The notes under the pieces are model-generated. The model worked only from the letters and a program-made list of their open reading frames with translations. It was not told the origin of the DNA and searched no databases. Made by a program: the position numbers and the translations under genes. Shown here in pieces: positions 26,405 through 34,728 of a stretch of 64,000 bases of DNA. The number at the start of each line of letters is the position of its first letter. Within the stretch, counting starts at the first letter, position 1. Source of the DNA: Acidobacteriaceae bacterium (GTDB taxonomy: Bacteria > Acidobacteriota > Terriglobia > Terriglobales > Acidobacteriaceae); contig PLBE01000062.1 of assembly GCA_003134435.1 (NCBI GenBank), positions 10,354 to 74,353 of the forward strand, written 5' to 3'.

Positions 26405-27772
26405 ATGGAACCCTTTCGTTTTCATCTTTTCGTCTGCAGCCAGCAAAAACCGGAAGGTGTCCCCTCCTGCCCGGCCAGCGGTGCGTTCGCTTTGCTCAGT
26501 GCGTTTGATCGCGAGCTAGAAGCGCGTGGCCTGACCAGGCAAGTGCAGCTCACGACCTGCGGGTGCATGGGACTATGCGACGAGGGCCCGGTGATGGTCG
26601 TCTATCCAGCGGGAGTCTGGTACCGGCGAGTGCGACCGTCGGACGTATCCGAAATCGTCACTTCCCATCTGCGTGACGGCCAGCCTGTCGATCGTCTGAT
26701 ATGGAACGATGCTTCCGCGATGAAGGCCATGTCGATCGAGCATGGGGAAAAATTCCGCCAAGCCATGGCGGCCCGCGACCGATCAGGGACGCTTCCCGAT
26801 CGCCTCGATCAGATGATCCGCGGCTACATGCCGAGTCGCTGCCTTCTTACCGCGCTTGAACTCGACATCTTTACTGCTGTCGGCGAGGGCGCCAAAGCCG
26901 ATGAGATCGGCAAACGAATCCACGCCAATGCCCGCGCCGTCGAGATGTTGCTCAATGCCCTCGTCGCGCTCGGATTGCTTTCCAAGAGCGGCGACGTTTT
27001 TGAGAATACGCCCGAGTCAGCCCGCTTCTTTGCCGAAAGCTCCAAAGATAACCACCGCCATGGTCTGCTCCATCTTGCCAACATCTGGCATCAGTGGAGC
27101 ACTCTGACCCACGCCGTGCGCAGCGGTACCCGCACCCCTGTCGAACCTGACAACGATCGCGAGGCCGCCGCCGGTCGGACGCGCAACTTCATCACTGCCA
27201 TGCAACGCCACGCCAAAGATCGCGCCCCGCTGGTCGTGAAAACGGTGGGCACGGATGCCGTTCGCCGCATCCTGGATCTCGGCGGCGGCTCCGGCGCCTA
27301 CTCCATCGCCTTCGCCAAAGCCTATCCTAGTGTGCACTGTGAGATCCTTGATGTCCCGGAGGTGGTCCCGCTCGCCGCCGAATACGTCAACCAGGCCGGC
27401 GTCTCCGCGCAAGTCAGCCTTCGCCCTGGAAACATGCTCCAGGACGACCTTGGCTCCGGCTACGACGTCATCATGCTCAACGCCATCTGCCACATGTTCT
27501 CCGAGGCCCAGAACCAGGAACTTCTTCGCCGCGCATACCATGCGCTCCGGCCCAACGGACGTATCGTGGTGCAGGACTTCCTTCTCAACGCCGACAAAGC
27601 CAGCCCGCAACACGCCGCATTATTCTCGCTGAACATGCTGGTCAACACCGACGCCGGAGCCAGCTACAGCGAAGCCGAATACACGCGCTGGATGAAGGCC
27701 GCGGGCTTTATCGCGGTAAGCCGGATCAATCTGCCCGGGCCTAGCGACCTGATGTTAGGTCTGGTGGGGTAG
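26405..27772 (+). CDS. [2Fe-2S] thioredoxin-like ferredoxin fused to a SAM-dependent methyltransferase
   Basis: 455 aa. Residues 1-95 are a thioredoxin-like [2Fe-2S] ferredoxin: FVCSQQKPEGVPSC gives the first two Cys and TTCGCMGLCDEGPVMVVYP the others. After a linker, residues about 135-455 form an O-methyltransferase of the acetylserotonin/caffeate type: winged-helix dimerisation part (LLTALELDIFTAVGEGAKA, LLNALVALGLLSK), SAM motif I RILDLGGGSGAYSIAFA, IVVQDFLLN and a C-terminal TRWMKAAGF segment. GGAGA precedes the ATG by about 5 nt. It points toward the hydrogenase operon 450 bp away. Substrate and the role of the cluster are unknown. Confidence 0.8.
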   Translation: MEPFRFHLFVCSQQKPEGVPSCPASGAFALLSAFDRELEARGLTRQVQLTTCGCMGLCDEGPVMVVYPAGVWYRRVRPSDVSEIVTSHLRDGQPVDRLIWNDASAMKAMSIEHGEKFRQAMAARDRSGTLPDRLDQMIRGYMPSRCLLTALELDIFTAVGEGAKADEIGKRIHANARAVEMLLNALVALGLLSKSGDVFENTPESARFFAESSKDNHRHGLLHLANIWHQWSTLTHAVRSGTRTPVEPDNDREAAAGRTRNFITAMQRHAKDRAPLVVKTVGTDAVRRILDLGGGSGAYSIAFAKAYPSVHCEILDVPEVVPLAAEYVNQAGVSAQVSLRPGNMLQDDLGSGYDVIMLNAICHMFSEAQNQELLRRAYHALRPNGRIVVQDFLLNADKASPQHAALFSLNMLVNTDAGASYSEAEYTRWMKAAGFIAVSRINLPGPSDLMLGLVG

Positions 27773-28218
27773 GGGCGTGGGTTTCAGCCGCGCCGTAAAA
27801 GCGTCCGCTCAAGACCTCGGCGCTAGCCTCTTCGGTGCATGACGTTCGCTTCATCGCTCCCGGCCAAATGAATCAAGACACAATCAGGAAAATGCCACTC
27901 TTCCGTATATGGCTCACAGCAATCAGTGACTGAAATCACAGACGCAAATTATCGATTCGCGAGATAACCGTTACCGTTACATCCCGGGTTACTGCCGGTT
28001 GGAAGGAACCTTGGAGCCTTCAGGGACACAGGCGAAGCGGGAGAAATGACAGGTATCGCGCGCTTTAGGTTTTAGCTTTCTTAGTCTTAATTATTATTAA
28101 CCGCGCGTCACTGTCGGCTGCGTTCTCGGTTCGTTACATTCCCTGCAACTCTACTCGGACTCTCCACGATATCCAGGTCTACCGGCACTGGGCAATGCCT
28201 ATACGCAGGAAGACGCTC
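27773..28218 (+). other. Hydrogenase operon leader region
   Basis: 446 bp with no gene. Contains the CRP/FNR-like palindrome at 27925-27940, a -10-like GATAAC at 27963-27968, three direct GTTAC repeats (27970, 27976, 27988) and an AT-rich block around 28070-28100 ahead of hybO. If transcription begins near 27975, the 5' leader would be about 245 nt. Confidence 0.55.
27925..27940. promoter_or_regulatory. CRP/FNR-family-like operator upstream of the hydrogenase operon
   Basis: AGTGACTGAAATCACA matches TGTGA-N6-TCACA with one mismatch. With the -10-like GATAAC at 27963-27968, the centre would be near -42, the class II activator position. A similar palindrome precedes hypC at 40616-40631. The regulator is not in this window. 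Confidence 0.5.
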
Positions 28219-29424
28219 ATGTCCAAGCATCCAACGATTGCCGAACACCTGGAGGCTAGCGGAGTCTCCCGGAGAAGCTTTATCCAGTTATGTGGCGTAC
28301 TGATGGCCACGGCGCCGGCGGGATTGGCGCTCACCAGCAATCAATCGGTGCTGCAGGTGGCGCAAGCGATCGGCAAGACCAAACGGCCCTCGGTAATCTG
28401 GCTGCATTTCCAGGACTGCACGGGGTGCACCGAGACCCTGCTGCGGACTTCGGCTCCGGATGTGGCGCACCTGATTCTTGACGTGATTTCGCTCGATTAT
28501 CACGAAACTTTGATGGCGGCCTCCGGGGCGCAGGCGGAAGCGGCGCTGCGTACGGCGATCGCCGACAATGCGGGCAAGTATGTGCTGGTGGTGGAAGGCT
28601 CGATTCCGACGCGCGATGAAGGCGTCTACATGGAACTGGGCGGGAAGCCGGCGGTTCAGGTGGTGCGGGAAGTGGCCGCGCAGGCGGCAGCGGTGATCGC
28701 GATCGGTTCGTGCGCGTCCTGGGGCGGAGTCCCATCGGCGGACCCGAATCCTACCGGCGCCATGGGCGTGAGTTCGGTGATCTCGGGCAAGCCGATCGTC
28801 AGCCTGCCGGGCTGCCCGCCGAATCCTTATAACCTGCTGGCGGTGGTACTGGAATACGTGACCATGGGCAAGCTGCCGGCGCTGGACGAATTTGGGCGGC
28901 CGAAGTTCGCCTACGAGCGGGTGATTCACGAAAATTGCCCGCGGCGGGCACACTTTGACGCAGGACGTTTTGCGGCTGCCTTCGGCGACGAAGGACACCG
29001 CAAGGGCTGGTGCCTCTACAAACTTGGCTGCAAGGGTCCAATCACGCACGCGGCGTGTTCGACGCGGCATTTCAATGAGATTCCAGGCGTGTGGCCGATC
29101 GGGCTCGGAATCCCGTGCGTGGGATGCACCGAAAAAGGTGTGGTCTGGCAGATGGGAACGTTCGAAACCGTGCCGATTCATCTGGCCACGCCACCGGATA
29201 CGTATCCGCCGATCTACAGCGGCACGGGAGGAATCAAAGCGGGCGCAGCCGCCCTGGTAGGCGCCGTGGCCGGAGCCGTGGGCGGCGCCGCCTGGGTGGC
29301 ATCGCAGCGCTTCCAGAGCAGCCAGGAAGCGGGCGTGGAACGAGTAACCACGGATCGCGCCTACGCCGAGAAGCTGAAAAGCGGCAAACCGACGGCTCAA
29401 CCAACCGACAAGAAAGAGGACTGA
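28219..29424 (+). CDS. hybO: [NiFe]-hydrogenase small subunit (HybO-type)
   Basis: 401 aa electron-transfer subunit carrying three Fe-S clusters, exported with its partner through Tat. Signal: SRRSFIQLCGVLMATAPAGL. Cluster ligands seen: CTGCTETLL (proximal), GSCASWGGVPSADPNPTGA, PGCPPNP, then HENCPRRAHF, GWCLYKLGCKGP and GIPCVGCTEKG for distal and medial clusters. The extra proximal cysteines of oxygen-tolerant enzymes are absent (CTGC, not CTCC; SWGG, not SWGC). The C terminus has a hydrophobic Ala/Gly segment (AAALVGAVAGAVGGAAWVA), a likely membrane anchor. ATG 28219 preferred over an upstream ATG because AGGAAG sits 8 nt before it. Confidence 0.93.
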   Translation: MSKHPTIAEHLEASGVSRRSFIQLCGVLMATAPAGLALTSNQSVLQVAQAIGKTKRPSVIWLHFQDCTGCTETLLRTSAPDVAHLILDVISLDYHETLMAASGAQAEAALRTAIADNAGKYVLVVEGSIPTRDEGVYMELGGKPAVQVVREVAAQAAAVIAIGSCASWGGVPSADPNPTGAMGVSSVISGKPIVSLPGCPPNPYNLLAVVLEYVTMGKLPALDEFGRPKFAYERVIHENCPRRAHFDAGRFAAAFGDEGHRKGWCLYKLGCKGPITHAACSTRHFNEIPGVWPIGLGIPCVGCTEKGVVWQMGTFETVPIHLATPPDTYPPIYSGTGGIKAGAAALVGAVAGAVGGAAWVASQRFQSSQEAGVERVTTDRAYAEKLKSGKPTAQPTDKKED

Positions 29425-29425
29425 C

Positions 29426-30358
29426 GTGGACATCACTCGCCGAGAACTGATCTCCACTATCGCGAAAACGGGCGTCCCAGCCGCAGTAGCGGTCTCGGTC
29501 GGCGCCCCTTCCTTGCACGCGGAGACGGAGAACATCCCGGTCCCGAGCGCCGCGGTCGGACTACTTTATGACGCCAGCATCTGCATCGGCTGCAAAGCCT
29601 GCGTTTCGGCTTGTGCCGAAGCCAACGACACGCCAGCCGATACCCGCAGTGACGCGCTGCATCAGGCGCCGAACGACCTCAACGATCTCACCCGCAATAT
29701 CATCAAGCTCTACAAACCCGAAGATGGTTCAATTTCGTCTTTCGTGAAGCGGCAGTGCATGCAATGTCTCGATCCCGCTTGCGCCGCCGGCTGTCCTTTT
29801 CAGGCTCTGCACAAGGACCCGGAGACGGGCATCGTGGGCTGGACGGCCGAACAATGCATCGGTTGCCGCTATTGCACGATTACCTGTCCTTATCACGTGC
29901 CGCGGTTTCAGTGGCAGGGTTACAACCCGCGCGTGACCAAGTGCGAATTATGCAGCACGCGGCTGGAAAAAGGCTTGCGGCCGGGGTGCACCACGGTTTG
30001 TCCAACGGGCGCAGTCATCTTTGGTCCACGAACTGTGTTGCTGGATGAGGCGCATCAGCGTATTCGGAAAAACCCTGGCCGCTATTACCAGGAGCGCGTC
30101 TACGGAGAGCGCGATAACGGAGGCACGCAATGCCTCTATCTGTCGCGCGTCCCCTTCGAAAAACTGGGTTTGCCTGAGCTGGGAGTGGAATCGGTGCCCG
30201 CGAAAACTTTGCGCTGGCAGAGACGCCTCTATCAGTACTTCGCGCTGCCGGCGCTGCTCTATGTCGGGCTGGTGCAGGTGATTCGCAAGAGCCTGAAAGG
30301 CCATGAGCACGAAGCCCACGAACGCGAAAAAGAGACCGGCTTGAGAGCCCAGCTATGA
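29426..30358 (+). CDS. hybA: Hydrogenase ferredoxin-type subunit, four [4Fe-4S] clusters (HybA-like)
   Basis: 310 aa periplasmic electron carrier linking the small subunit to the membrane subunit. A Tat-like signal (DITRRELISTIAKTG) leads to four Cys motifs: CIGCKACVSACAEAND, CMQCLDPACAAGCPFQAL, CIGCRYCTITCPYHVP and CELCSTRLEKGLRPGCTTVCP. A C-terminal TM segment (YFALPALLYVGLVQVI) anchors it. GTG start with GAGG 7 nt upstream, one base after the hybO stop. Length and layout match HybA (328 aa in E. coli). Confidence 0.9.
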   Translation: MDITRRELISTIAKTGVPAAVAVSVGAPSLHAETENIPVPSAAVGLLYDASICIGCKACVSACAEANDTPADTRSDALHQAPNDLNDLTRNIIKLYKPEDGSISSFVKRQCMQCLDPACAAGCPFQALHKDPETGIVGWTAEQCIGCRYCTITCPYHVPRFQWQGYNPRVTKCELCSTRLEKGLRPGCTTVCPTGAVIFGPRTVLLDEAHQRIRKNPGRYYQERVYGERDNGGTQCLYLSRVPFEKLGLPELGVESVPAKTLRWQRRLYQYFALPALLYVGLVQVIRKSLKGHEHEAHEREKETGLRAQL

Positions 30359-30368
30359 GGTCACGATT

Positions 30369-31694
30369 ATGAGCACGGCAACCATCAACAACCCGGCGGA
30401 CACGAGCGGCAAAACGCGCTGGGAGCGGGCAGTTCCGGTGTATGGGTTCCCCGTGGTGAACCGGACTTTCATCGTGCTGGTGGGCATGACTCTGCTGGCG
30501 TTTCTGCTGACGGCTTACCGCGAACTGGCGGGCCTCGGTCCGGTCAGCGGCATGAATGACGCCTATGGCTGGGGAATCTGGAAGACTTTCAACGTGATGG
30601 TGCTGACGGCGCTGGGCTCGGGCGCATTCGCGGTCGGGATTGCGGCGTGGGTGTTCCGGCGCAAGCGCCTGCACGCGCTGATGCGCATGGCCCTGCTGAC
30701 GAGTTTTCTGGCGTATGCCTGCGGTCTGCTCTTGCTGGGCATCGATGCCGGCCGGCCCTGGAATTTCTATTGGATCGTTTTCCCGTGGAGATGGAATTTC
30801 CACTCGCCTTTGGCGGAAGTTGCGATCTGCATGTCGATCTACGCCATGATTCCCCTGGCCGTCGAAAATATTCCGCCGGTGCTGGAGCGGCTCTGGTACT
30901 TCGATTCGCGGCTGCGCCCGGGAGTGGAGCGATTGGAGCGCGGGCTGCACAAGTTCTTTCCCTGGATCATCGCGGCCGCTTACCTGTTACCGGGCATGCA
31001 CCAATCATCGCTAGGGGCGTTGATGCTGCTGGCGGGCGAACGAGTTCACCCCTTGTGGCAGACCCCATGGCTGCCTCTGCTATACCTGGGCGCGGCCACA
31101 TTTATGTCGTTCGGGTGCGTCGCCGGCACCACCATGTTGTGCTGTGTGGTGTGGAAGCGGGCAATGGACATGGAAGTTCTCGACGAAGCCGCCCGCATCA
31201 CATCGTGGTTGATTTTCGGCTGGCTGGGATTTCGCCTCCTCGACATCCTGTTCCGCGGCGCACTGGGTACGGCTTTCCACTTCGATCGCTTCGCGGGCGT
31301 GTTCTGGCTGGAGATGTTCACGGTTGCGATGGGTGGCTGGATGCTCCGGCGCTCGCTGCGGACCCACGAAACGCGATACATGTTTCTGGGCTACGTGCTT
31401 AGCTCCCTGGGCGGCATGGTGTATCGCTTCAGTCCGACAACGCTGGCGTTCCGGCCGAACCCCGAGTCGCTGTATTTTCCGAGCGCGATCGAAGTTCTGG
31501 TGTCGCTGGGCTTCATCTGCATGGGTATCGCGGGATTTCTTCTGATTGTAAAGCGCTTCGGCATTCTCCCCGCGCCGCTGCAGGAATGGCACGACATGGC
31601 GAGCTACTTCCGGTTCCGCAGGCCGTACATTCGCTGGACCGGATATTTCAAGTATGGATATTTCGGCGACAACGAAGAAACAGAATCCGACTAA
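30369..31694 (+). CDS. hybB: Hydrogenase integral membrane subunit, NrfD/HybB family
   Basis: 441 aa, with about ten membrane helices (for example FIVLVGMTLLAFLLTAY, LMRMALLTSFLAYACGLLLLG, FMSFGCVAGTTMLCCVVW, ALVSLGFICMGIAGFLLIV-like end). The haem-free quinone-reactive subunit passes electrons from HybA to the quinone pool and in Hyd-2 is thought to conserve energy. Longer than E. coli HybB (392 aa), with extra residues at both ends. 10 bp after hybA. Confidence 0.9.
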   Translation: MSTATINNPADTSGKTRWERAVPVYGFPVVNRTFIVLVGMTLLAFLLTAYRELAGLGPVSGMNDAYGWGIWKTFNVMVLTALGSGAFAVGIAAWVFRRKRLHALMRMALLTSFLAYACGLLLLGIDAGRPWNFYWIVFPWRWNFHSPLAEVAICMSIYAMIPLAVENIPPVLERLWYFDSRLRPGVERLERGLHKFFPWIIAAAYLLPGMHQSSLGALMLLAGERVHPLWQTPWLPLLYLGAATFMSFGCVAGTTMLCCVVWKRAMDMEVLDEAARITSWLIFGWLGFRLLDILFRGALGTAFHFDRFAGVFWLEMFTVAMGGWMLRRSLRTHETRYMFLGYVLSSLGGMVYRFSPTTLAFRPNPESLYFPSAIEVLVSLGFICMGIAGFLLIVKRFGILPAPLQEWHDMASYFRFRRPYIRWTGYFKYGYFGDNEETESD

Positions 31695-31706
31695 CAGCAG
31701 GCACTC

Positions 31707-33407
31707 ATGGCAAAACGAATTACGATCGATCCTATCACCAGAATTGAAGGTCACCTTCGCATCGACGTTGAAGTCGACAACTATGCGGTGAGCAATGCAT
31801 GGGCTTCTTGTACGATGTGGCGCGGTATCGAGAACATACTGCGCGGGCGCGATCCGCGCGATGCCTGGCTTTTCACCCAGCGCTTTTGCGGTGTTTGCAC
31901 GACGGTGCACGCCATGGCCAGCGTGCGCGCGGTGGAAGATGCGTTAAAGCTCGAGGTGCCGCTGAACGCCCAATACATCCGCAATCTGATCCTGATTGCG
32001 CACGCATTGCACGACCACATCGTTCACTTCTATCAACTCTCGGCGCTGGATTGGGTCGATATTCTGCAGATACCCAAGGCTGATCCGGCGGCAACGGCGA
32101 AGTTGGCCGAGAGTCTTTCGCCGTGGACGCGCAACTCCCGCGAGGAGTTCAAGGCGGCGCAGGGCCGGGTTAACGCCGTCGCAGCCAGCGGACAACTCGG
32201 AATTTTCATGAACGGGTACTGGGGCCATCCGGCGATGCGGCTCTCTCCCGACGTGAACCTGCTGGCATTCACGCATTACGTGCAGGCGCTGGAGTATCAG
32301 CGCAAGGCTTTGCAGGTGGTAGGAATCCTGGGATCAAAGACGCCGCATATTCAGAACCTGACGGTCGGCGGCGTGGCCAACGCCATCGATTTGGATGCGG
32401 CGAGTTCGCTGAACATGGAACGCCTGGAGATGATTCGGGTGCTGCTGGAAGATGTGGTGCGGTTCATCAACGAGGTCTATGTCGTCGATGTCTGCGCTGT
32501 AGCTTCAATGTATCCCGAGTGGTTCAAGATTGGCAGCGGCGTAAAGAACTATCTGGCCGTGCCCGATCTGCCCCTGGACAGCGCGGGAAGCTCTTATGAA
32601 CTGCCCGGCGGCACCATCATGAATGGCAACATTGCCGGAGTGCATGGGTTCAAGACCGCGTCCGACAAGGATTTCCGCGATGGTGTCAGCGAAGATGTAG
32701 CGCACGCTTACTACCAGGGCGACAAGCCGCTGCACCCGTGGAACGGCAGAACCGATCCCGACTTCACGGGCTGGAATGGCGACCAGAAGTATTCGTGGGT
32801 CAAAGCTCCGCGCTTCAATGGCGCACCCATGCAGGTGGGCCCGCTGGCGCAAGTGCTGATTGGCTTCGCTCAGGGACACCCACTGACGGTAAAACACGCG
32901 ACTCTGGCCATCGCCAAGGTGCAGGCCATCGCCGGCATTAAAGTGACGCCTGACATGTTGCACTCTACCCTGGGACGGCACGCCGCGCGCGCGATTCGCG
33001 CCAGCATGCTCGCGGAACTGGCGCAGAAGCATTTGCAATTGCTGACTGACAACATCGCCAAGGGCGACTACTCGGTCCACAATCAGCCGGTGTTTCCAAG
33101 CCATGAGATCGAGGGCGTCGGAACGCATGAGGCGCCGCGCGGAACCTTGTCGCACTGGGTCGTGATCAAAGACGGGAAGATCAAGAATTATCAGGCGGTT
33201 GTGCCTTCGACGTGGAATGCCAGTCCGCGTGACGCTTCGGGCGCTCACGGACCCTACGAAGCCTCGCTGCTGCACACGCCGCTGGCGCGGCCAGAGGAGC
33301 CGTTGGAAGTTTTGCGCACGGTGCATTCCTTCGATCCTTGCATGGCTTGCGCGTGTCATACGTTCGATCCATCCGGCCGGCAGATCGCGAAAGTGAAAGT
33401 GCTGTGA
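31707..33407 (+). CDS. hybC: [NiFe]-hydrogenase large (catalytic) subunit, HybC-type
   Basis: 566 aa, the same size as E. coli HybC. Seen: L0 ITRIEGHLRIDVEVD, L1 RGRDPRDAWLFTQRFCGVCTTVH (first Ni ligand pair), and L2 near the C terminus, FDPCMACACHTFDP, holding the second CxxC pair. The C-terminal peptide after the His (TFDPSGRQIAKVKVL) is the extension expected to be cut off by HybD after nickel insertion, so the gene encodes the unprocessed precursor. Lies 12 bp after hybB and 16 bp before hybD. Confidence 0.95.
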   Translation: MAKRITIDPITRIEGHLRIDVEVDNYAVSNAWASCTMWRGIENILRGRDPRDAWLFTQRFCGVCTTVHAMASVRAVEDALKLEVPLNAQYIRNLILIAHALHDHIVHFYQLSALDWVDILQIPKADPAATAKLAESLSPWTRNSREEFKAAQGRVNAVAASGQLGIFMNGYWGHPAMRLSPDVNLLAFTHYVQALEYQRKALQVVGILGSKTPHIQNLTVGGVANAIDLDAASSLNMERLEMIRVLLEDVVRFINEVYVVDVCAVASMYPEWFKIGSGVKNYLAVPDLPLDSAGSSYELPGGTIMNGNIAGVHGFKTASDKDFRDGVSEDVAHAYYQGDKPLHPWNGRTDPDFTGWNGDQKYSWVKAPRFNGAPMQVGPLAQVLIGFAQGHPLTVKHATLAIAKVQAIAGIKVTPDMLHSTLGRHAARAIRASMLAELAQKHLQLLTDNIAKGDYSVHNQPVFPSHEIEGVGTHEAPRGTLSHWVVIKDGKIKNYQAVVPSTWNASPRDASGAHGPYEASLLHTPLARPEEPLEVLRTVHSFDPCMACACHTFDPSGRQIAKVKVL

Positions 33408-33423
33408 AGATAAAGAGAGTGCT

Positions 33424-33978
33424 ATGAACGTGCTGATTGGCGGGATAGGAAACGTCTTGCTGGGGGATGACGGCGTTGGACCCTACGTGGCGAGGCTTCT
33501 GGCCGCCCGCTACGAATTCGACGGAGCCGTCGAAGTCACCGACCTGGGGACCCCGGCCCTGGACTTGATCGATCAGCTCAGCACACGAGATGCCGTGATC
33601 CTGATCGATTCCATCAGTAACGATGACACCGAAGTGGCTGCGGGGACGGTTGTGCTTTACCGCAAGGCGGACATAATGCGCCATCGCCCCGCAGTGCGCA
33701 TGGATCCGCACTCTCCGGCGCTGGTTGATGCGATGCTTAGCGCCGAACTCTTCGGAGTCGCACCCGCCGATGTTCTGCTGGTGGGGATCAAAGCGGAATC
33801 TTTTGAGCCCGGTTGCAGCTTGAGCGGGCCCGTGCAGACGTCGGTGGATCCCGCCATCGCCGAAGTGCTGATTGAACTGGGGCGCTTGGGTGTCGGGTAC
33901 CGGAGCGTCGAAAATCCCGGCGAAATCGACATCTGGTGGGCAACGGACCAGAAGATGGCAGCTCGGCTGGCTCTGTAG
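33424..33978 (+). CDS. hybD: Hydrogenase maturation endopeptidase (HybD/HyaD family)
   Basis: 184 aa nickel-sensing protease that removes the C-terminal peptide of HybC. Seen: GIGNVLLGDDGVGPYVARLL at 7-26 with the conserved metal ligand region, DLGTPALDLIDQL, VILIDSISNDD (second acidic ligand) and MDPHSPALVDAM (the conserved His). Slightly longer than E. coli HybD (164 aa), with an extra C-terminal tail. Last gene of the structural operon. Confidence 0.92.
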   Translation: MNVLIGGIGNVLLGDDGVGPYVARLLAARYEFDGAVEVTDLGTPALDLIDQLSTRDAVILIDSISNDDTEVAAGTVVLYRKADIMRHRPAVRMDPHSPALVDAMLSAELFGVAPADVLLVGIKAESFEPGCSLSGPVQTSVDPAIAEVLIELGRLGVGYRSVENPGEIDIWWATDQKMAARLAL

Positions 33979-34009
33979 ACCTGTTCGCGTAGGGACGGTC
34001 CAGATCGGC

Positions 34010-34030
34010 AGCCACGGCAACTGTGGCTTT
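34010..34030 (+). terminator. Weak hairpin after the hyb operon
   Basis: AGCCAC (34010-34015) and GTGGCT (34023-34028) form a 6-bp stem with a 7-nt loop, followed only by TT. Positioned between hybD and the convergent vapC stop; could slow both transcripts. Confidence 0.35.
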
Positions 34031-34039
34031 AGCCTCTGC

Positions 34040-34444
34040 TCACGTCTTCAGCCATGCGACAGGAAAACCGTGACCGAGCTTGCGGAAATCAGAATCGCTG
34101 GTCACCAGCGTAGCCCGGTGTTCGATGGCCAGTGCCGCGGCGAAGCTATCAGCGTAATACAGTTTATGTTTAGATTTTAGGTCGGCCGCTTGGCATGCCC
34201 TCTGCGGCGTGGCTTCGAGCACCTCGATCGATAGCGGGCTCACCGCCTGGATTGCCGCCCATGCTCGTTCTTGACCGTTTTGGCGAAGGATCAGGCCATA
34301 CACTTCCCCGTAATTCACTGCCGACATCAGCACCCGGGCGCGACCCCGCATGGCTTCCCGAAGAAGGTCACCGACCCTGGGAGCCCCCGGCTGATCCCGC
34401 AGAAACACGATCAGGGCGCTGGCATCGAGTACGTATATCTTCAT
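34040..34444 (-). CDS. vapC: PIN-domain toxin (VapC-like ribonuclease)
   Basis: 134 aa. PIN-domain acidic residues are visible: YVLDASALIVFL (first Asp), VNYGEVYGLIL (Glu), YYADSFAAALAI (Asp) and LVTSDSDFRKLG (last Asp). Mg-dependent RNA cleavage is expected. Its ATG overlaps the antitoxin stop (ATGA), the usual coupling for such pairs. Lies between two convergent hydrogenase operons, with nothing in common functionally. Confidence 0.88.
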   Translation of the reverse strand: MKIYVLDASALIVFLRDQPGAPRVGDLLREAMRGRARVLMSAVNYGEVYGLILRQNGQERAWAAIQAVSPLSIEVLEATPQRACQAADLKSKHKLYYADSFAAALAIEHRATLVTSDSDFRKLGHGFPVAWLKT

Positions 34445-34686
34445 TTATCGCGCTCGTCTTCCAGGCGATGTTCCTTTTCCCAAATGGCTAACAGATCCGG
34501 TCCCTCCGCCAGAAAGCCCCGGACGCGGTCAATGTAGTCCTCGGTCACGGGTAGCAACACGATCCGGCCGAACTGGTCTTCCAAGAATTTAACCTTGGTG
34601 CCCGCTTCAATTTTGTGTTTCCGGCGAAGCTCCGCCGGAATCACAAGTTGGCCTTTCGATGTAAAAGTAGAATATCTGTCTTTCAT
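34441..34686 (-). CDS. vapB: AbrB/SpoVT-type antitoxin (VapB-like)
   Basis: 81 aa. N-terminal swapped-hairpin DNA-binding domain: YSTFTSKGQLVIPAELRRKHKI, then GTKVKFLEDQFGRIVLLPV. The charged C terminus (LLAIWEKEHRLEDERDK) would wrap the toxin. Overlaps vapC by 4 bp and carries a likely operator directly upstream. Confidence 0.88.
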   Translation of the reverse strand: MKDRYSTFTSKGQLVIPAELRRKHKIEAGTKVKFLEDQFGRIVLLPVTEDYIDRVRGFLAEGPDLLAIWEKEHRLEDERDK

Positions 34687-34688
34687 GT

Positions 34689-34710
34689 CTTACATGATAC
34701 CAAGAGTAAG
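34689..34710. promoter_or_regulatory. Inverted repeat upstream of the antitoxin gene
   Basis: CTTAC-N12-GTAAG, starting 3 bp before the antitoxin start codon. Toxin-antitoxin pairs usually autoregulate from such a site, so this is the candidate operator. Confidence 0.45.
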
Positions 34711-34728
34711 TTAATGGTGAATTTTCTT

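Noticed and set aside
27911-27925. Sigma-54 promoter ahead of hybO (TGGCTCACAGC)
   Set aside because: The GG and GC elements are 8 bp apart, not the required 10, and the flanks do not match.
28219-29424. Oxygen-tolerant membrane-bound hydrogenase
   Set aside because: The two additional proximal-cluster cysteines that define this type are glycine here.
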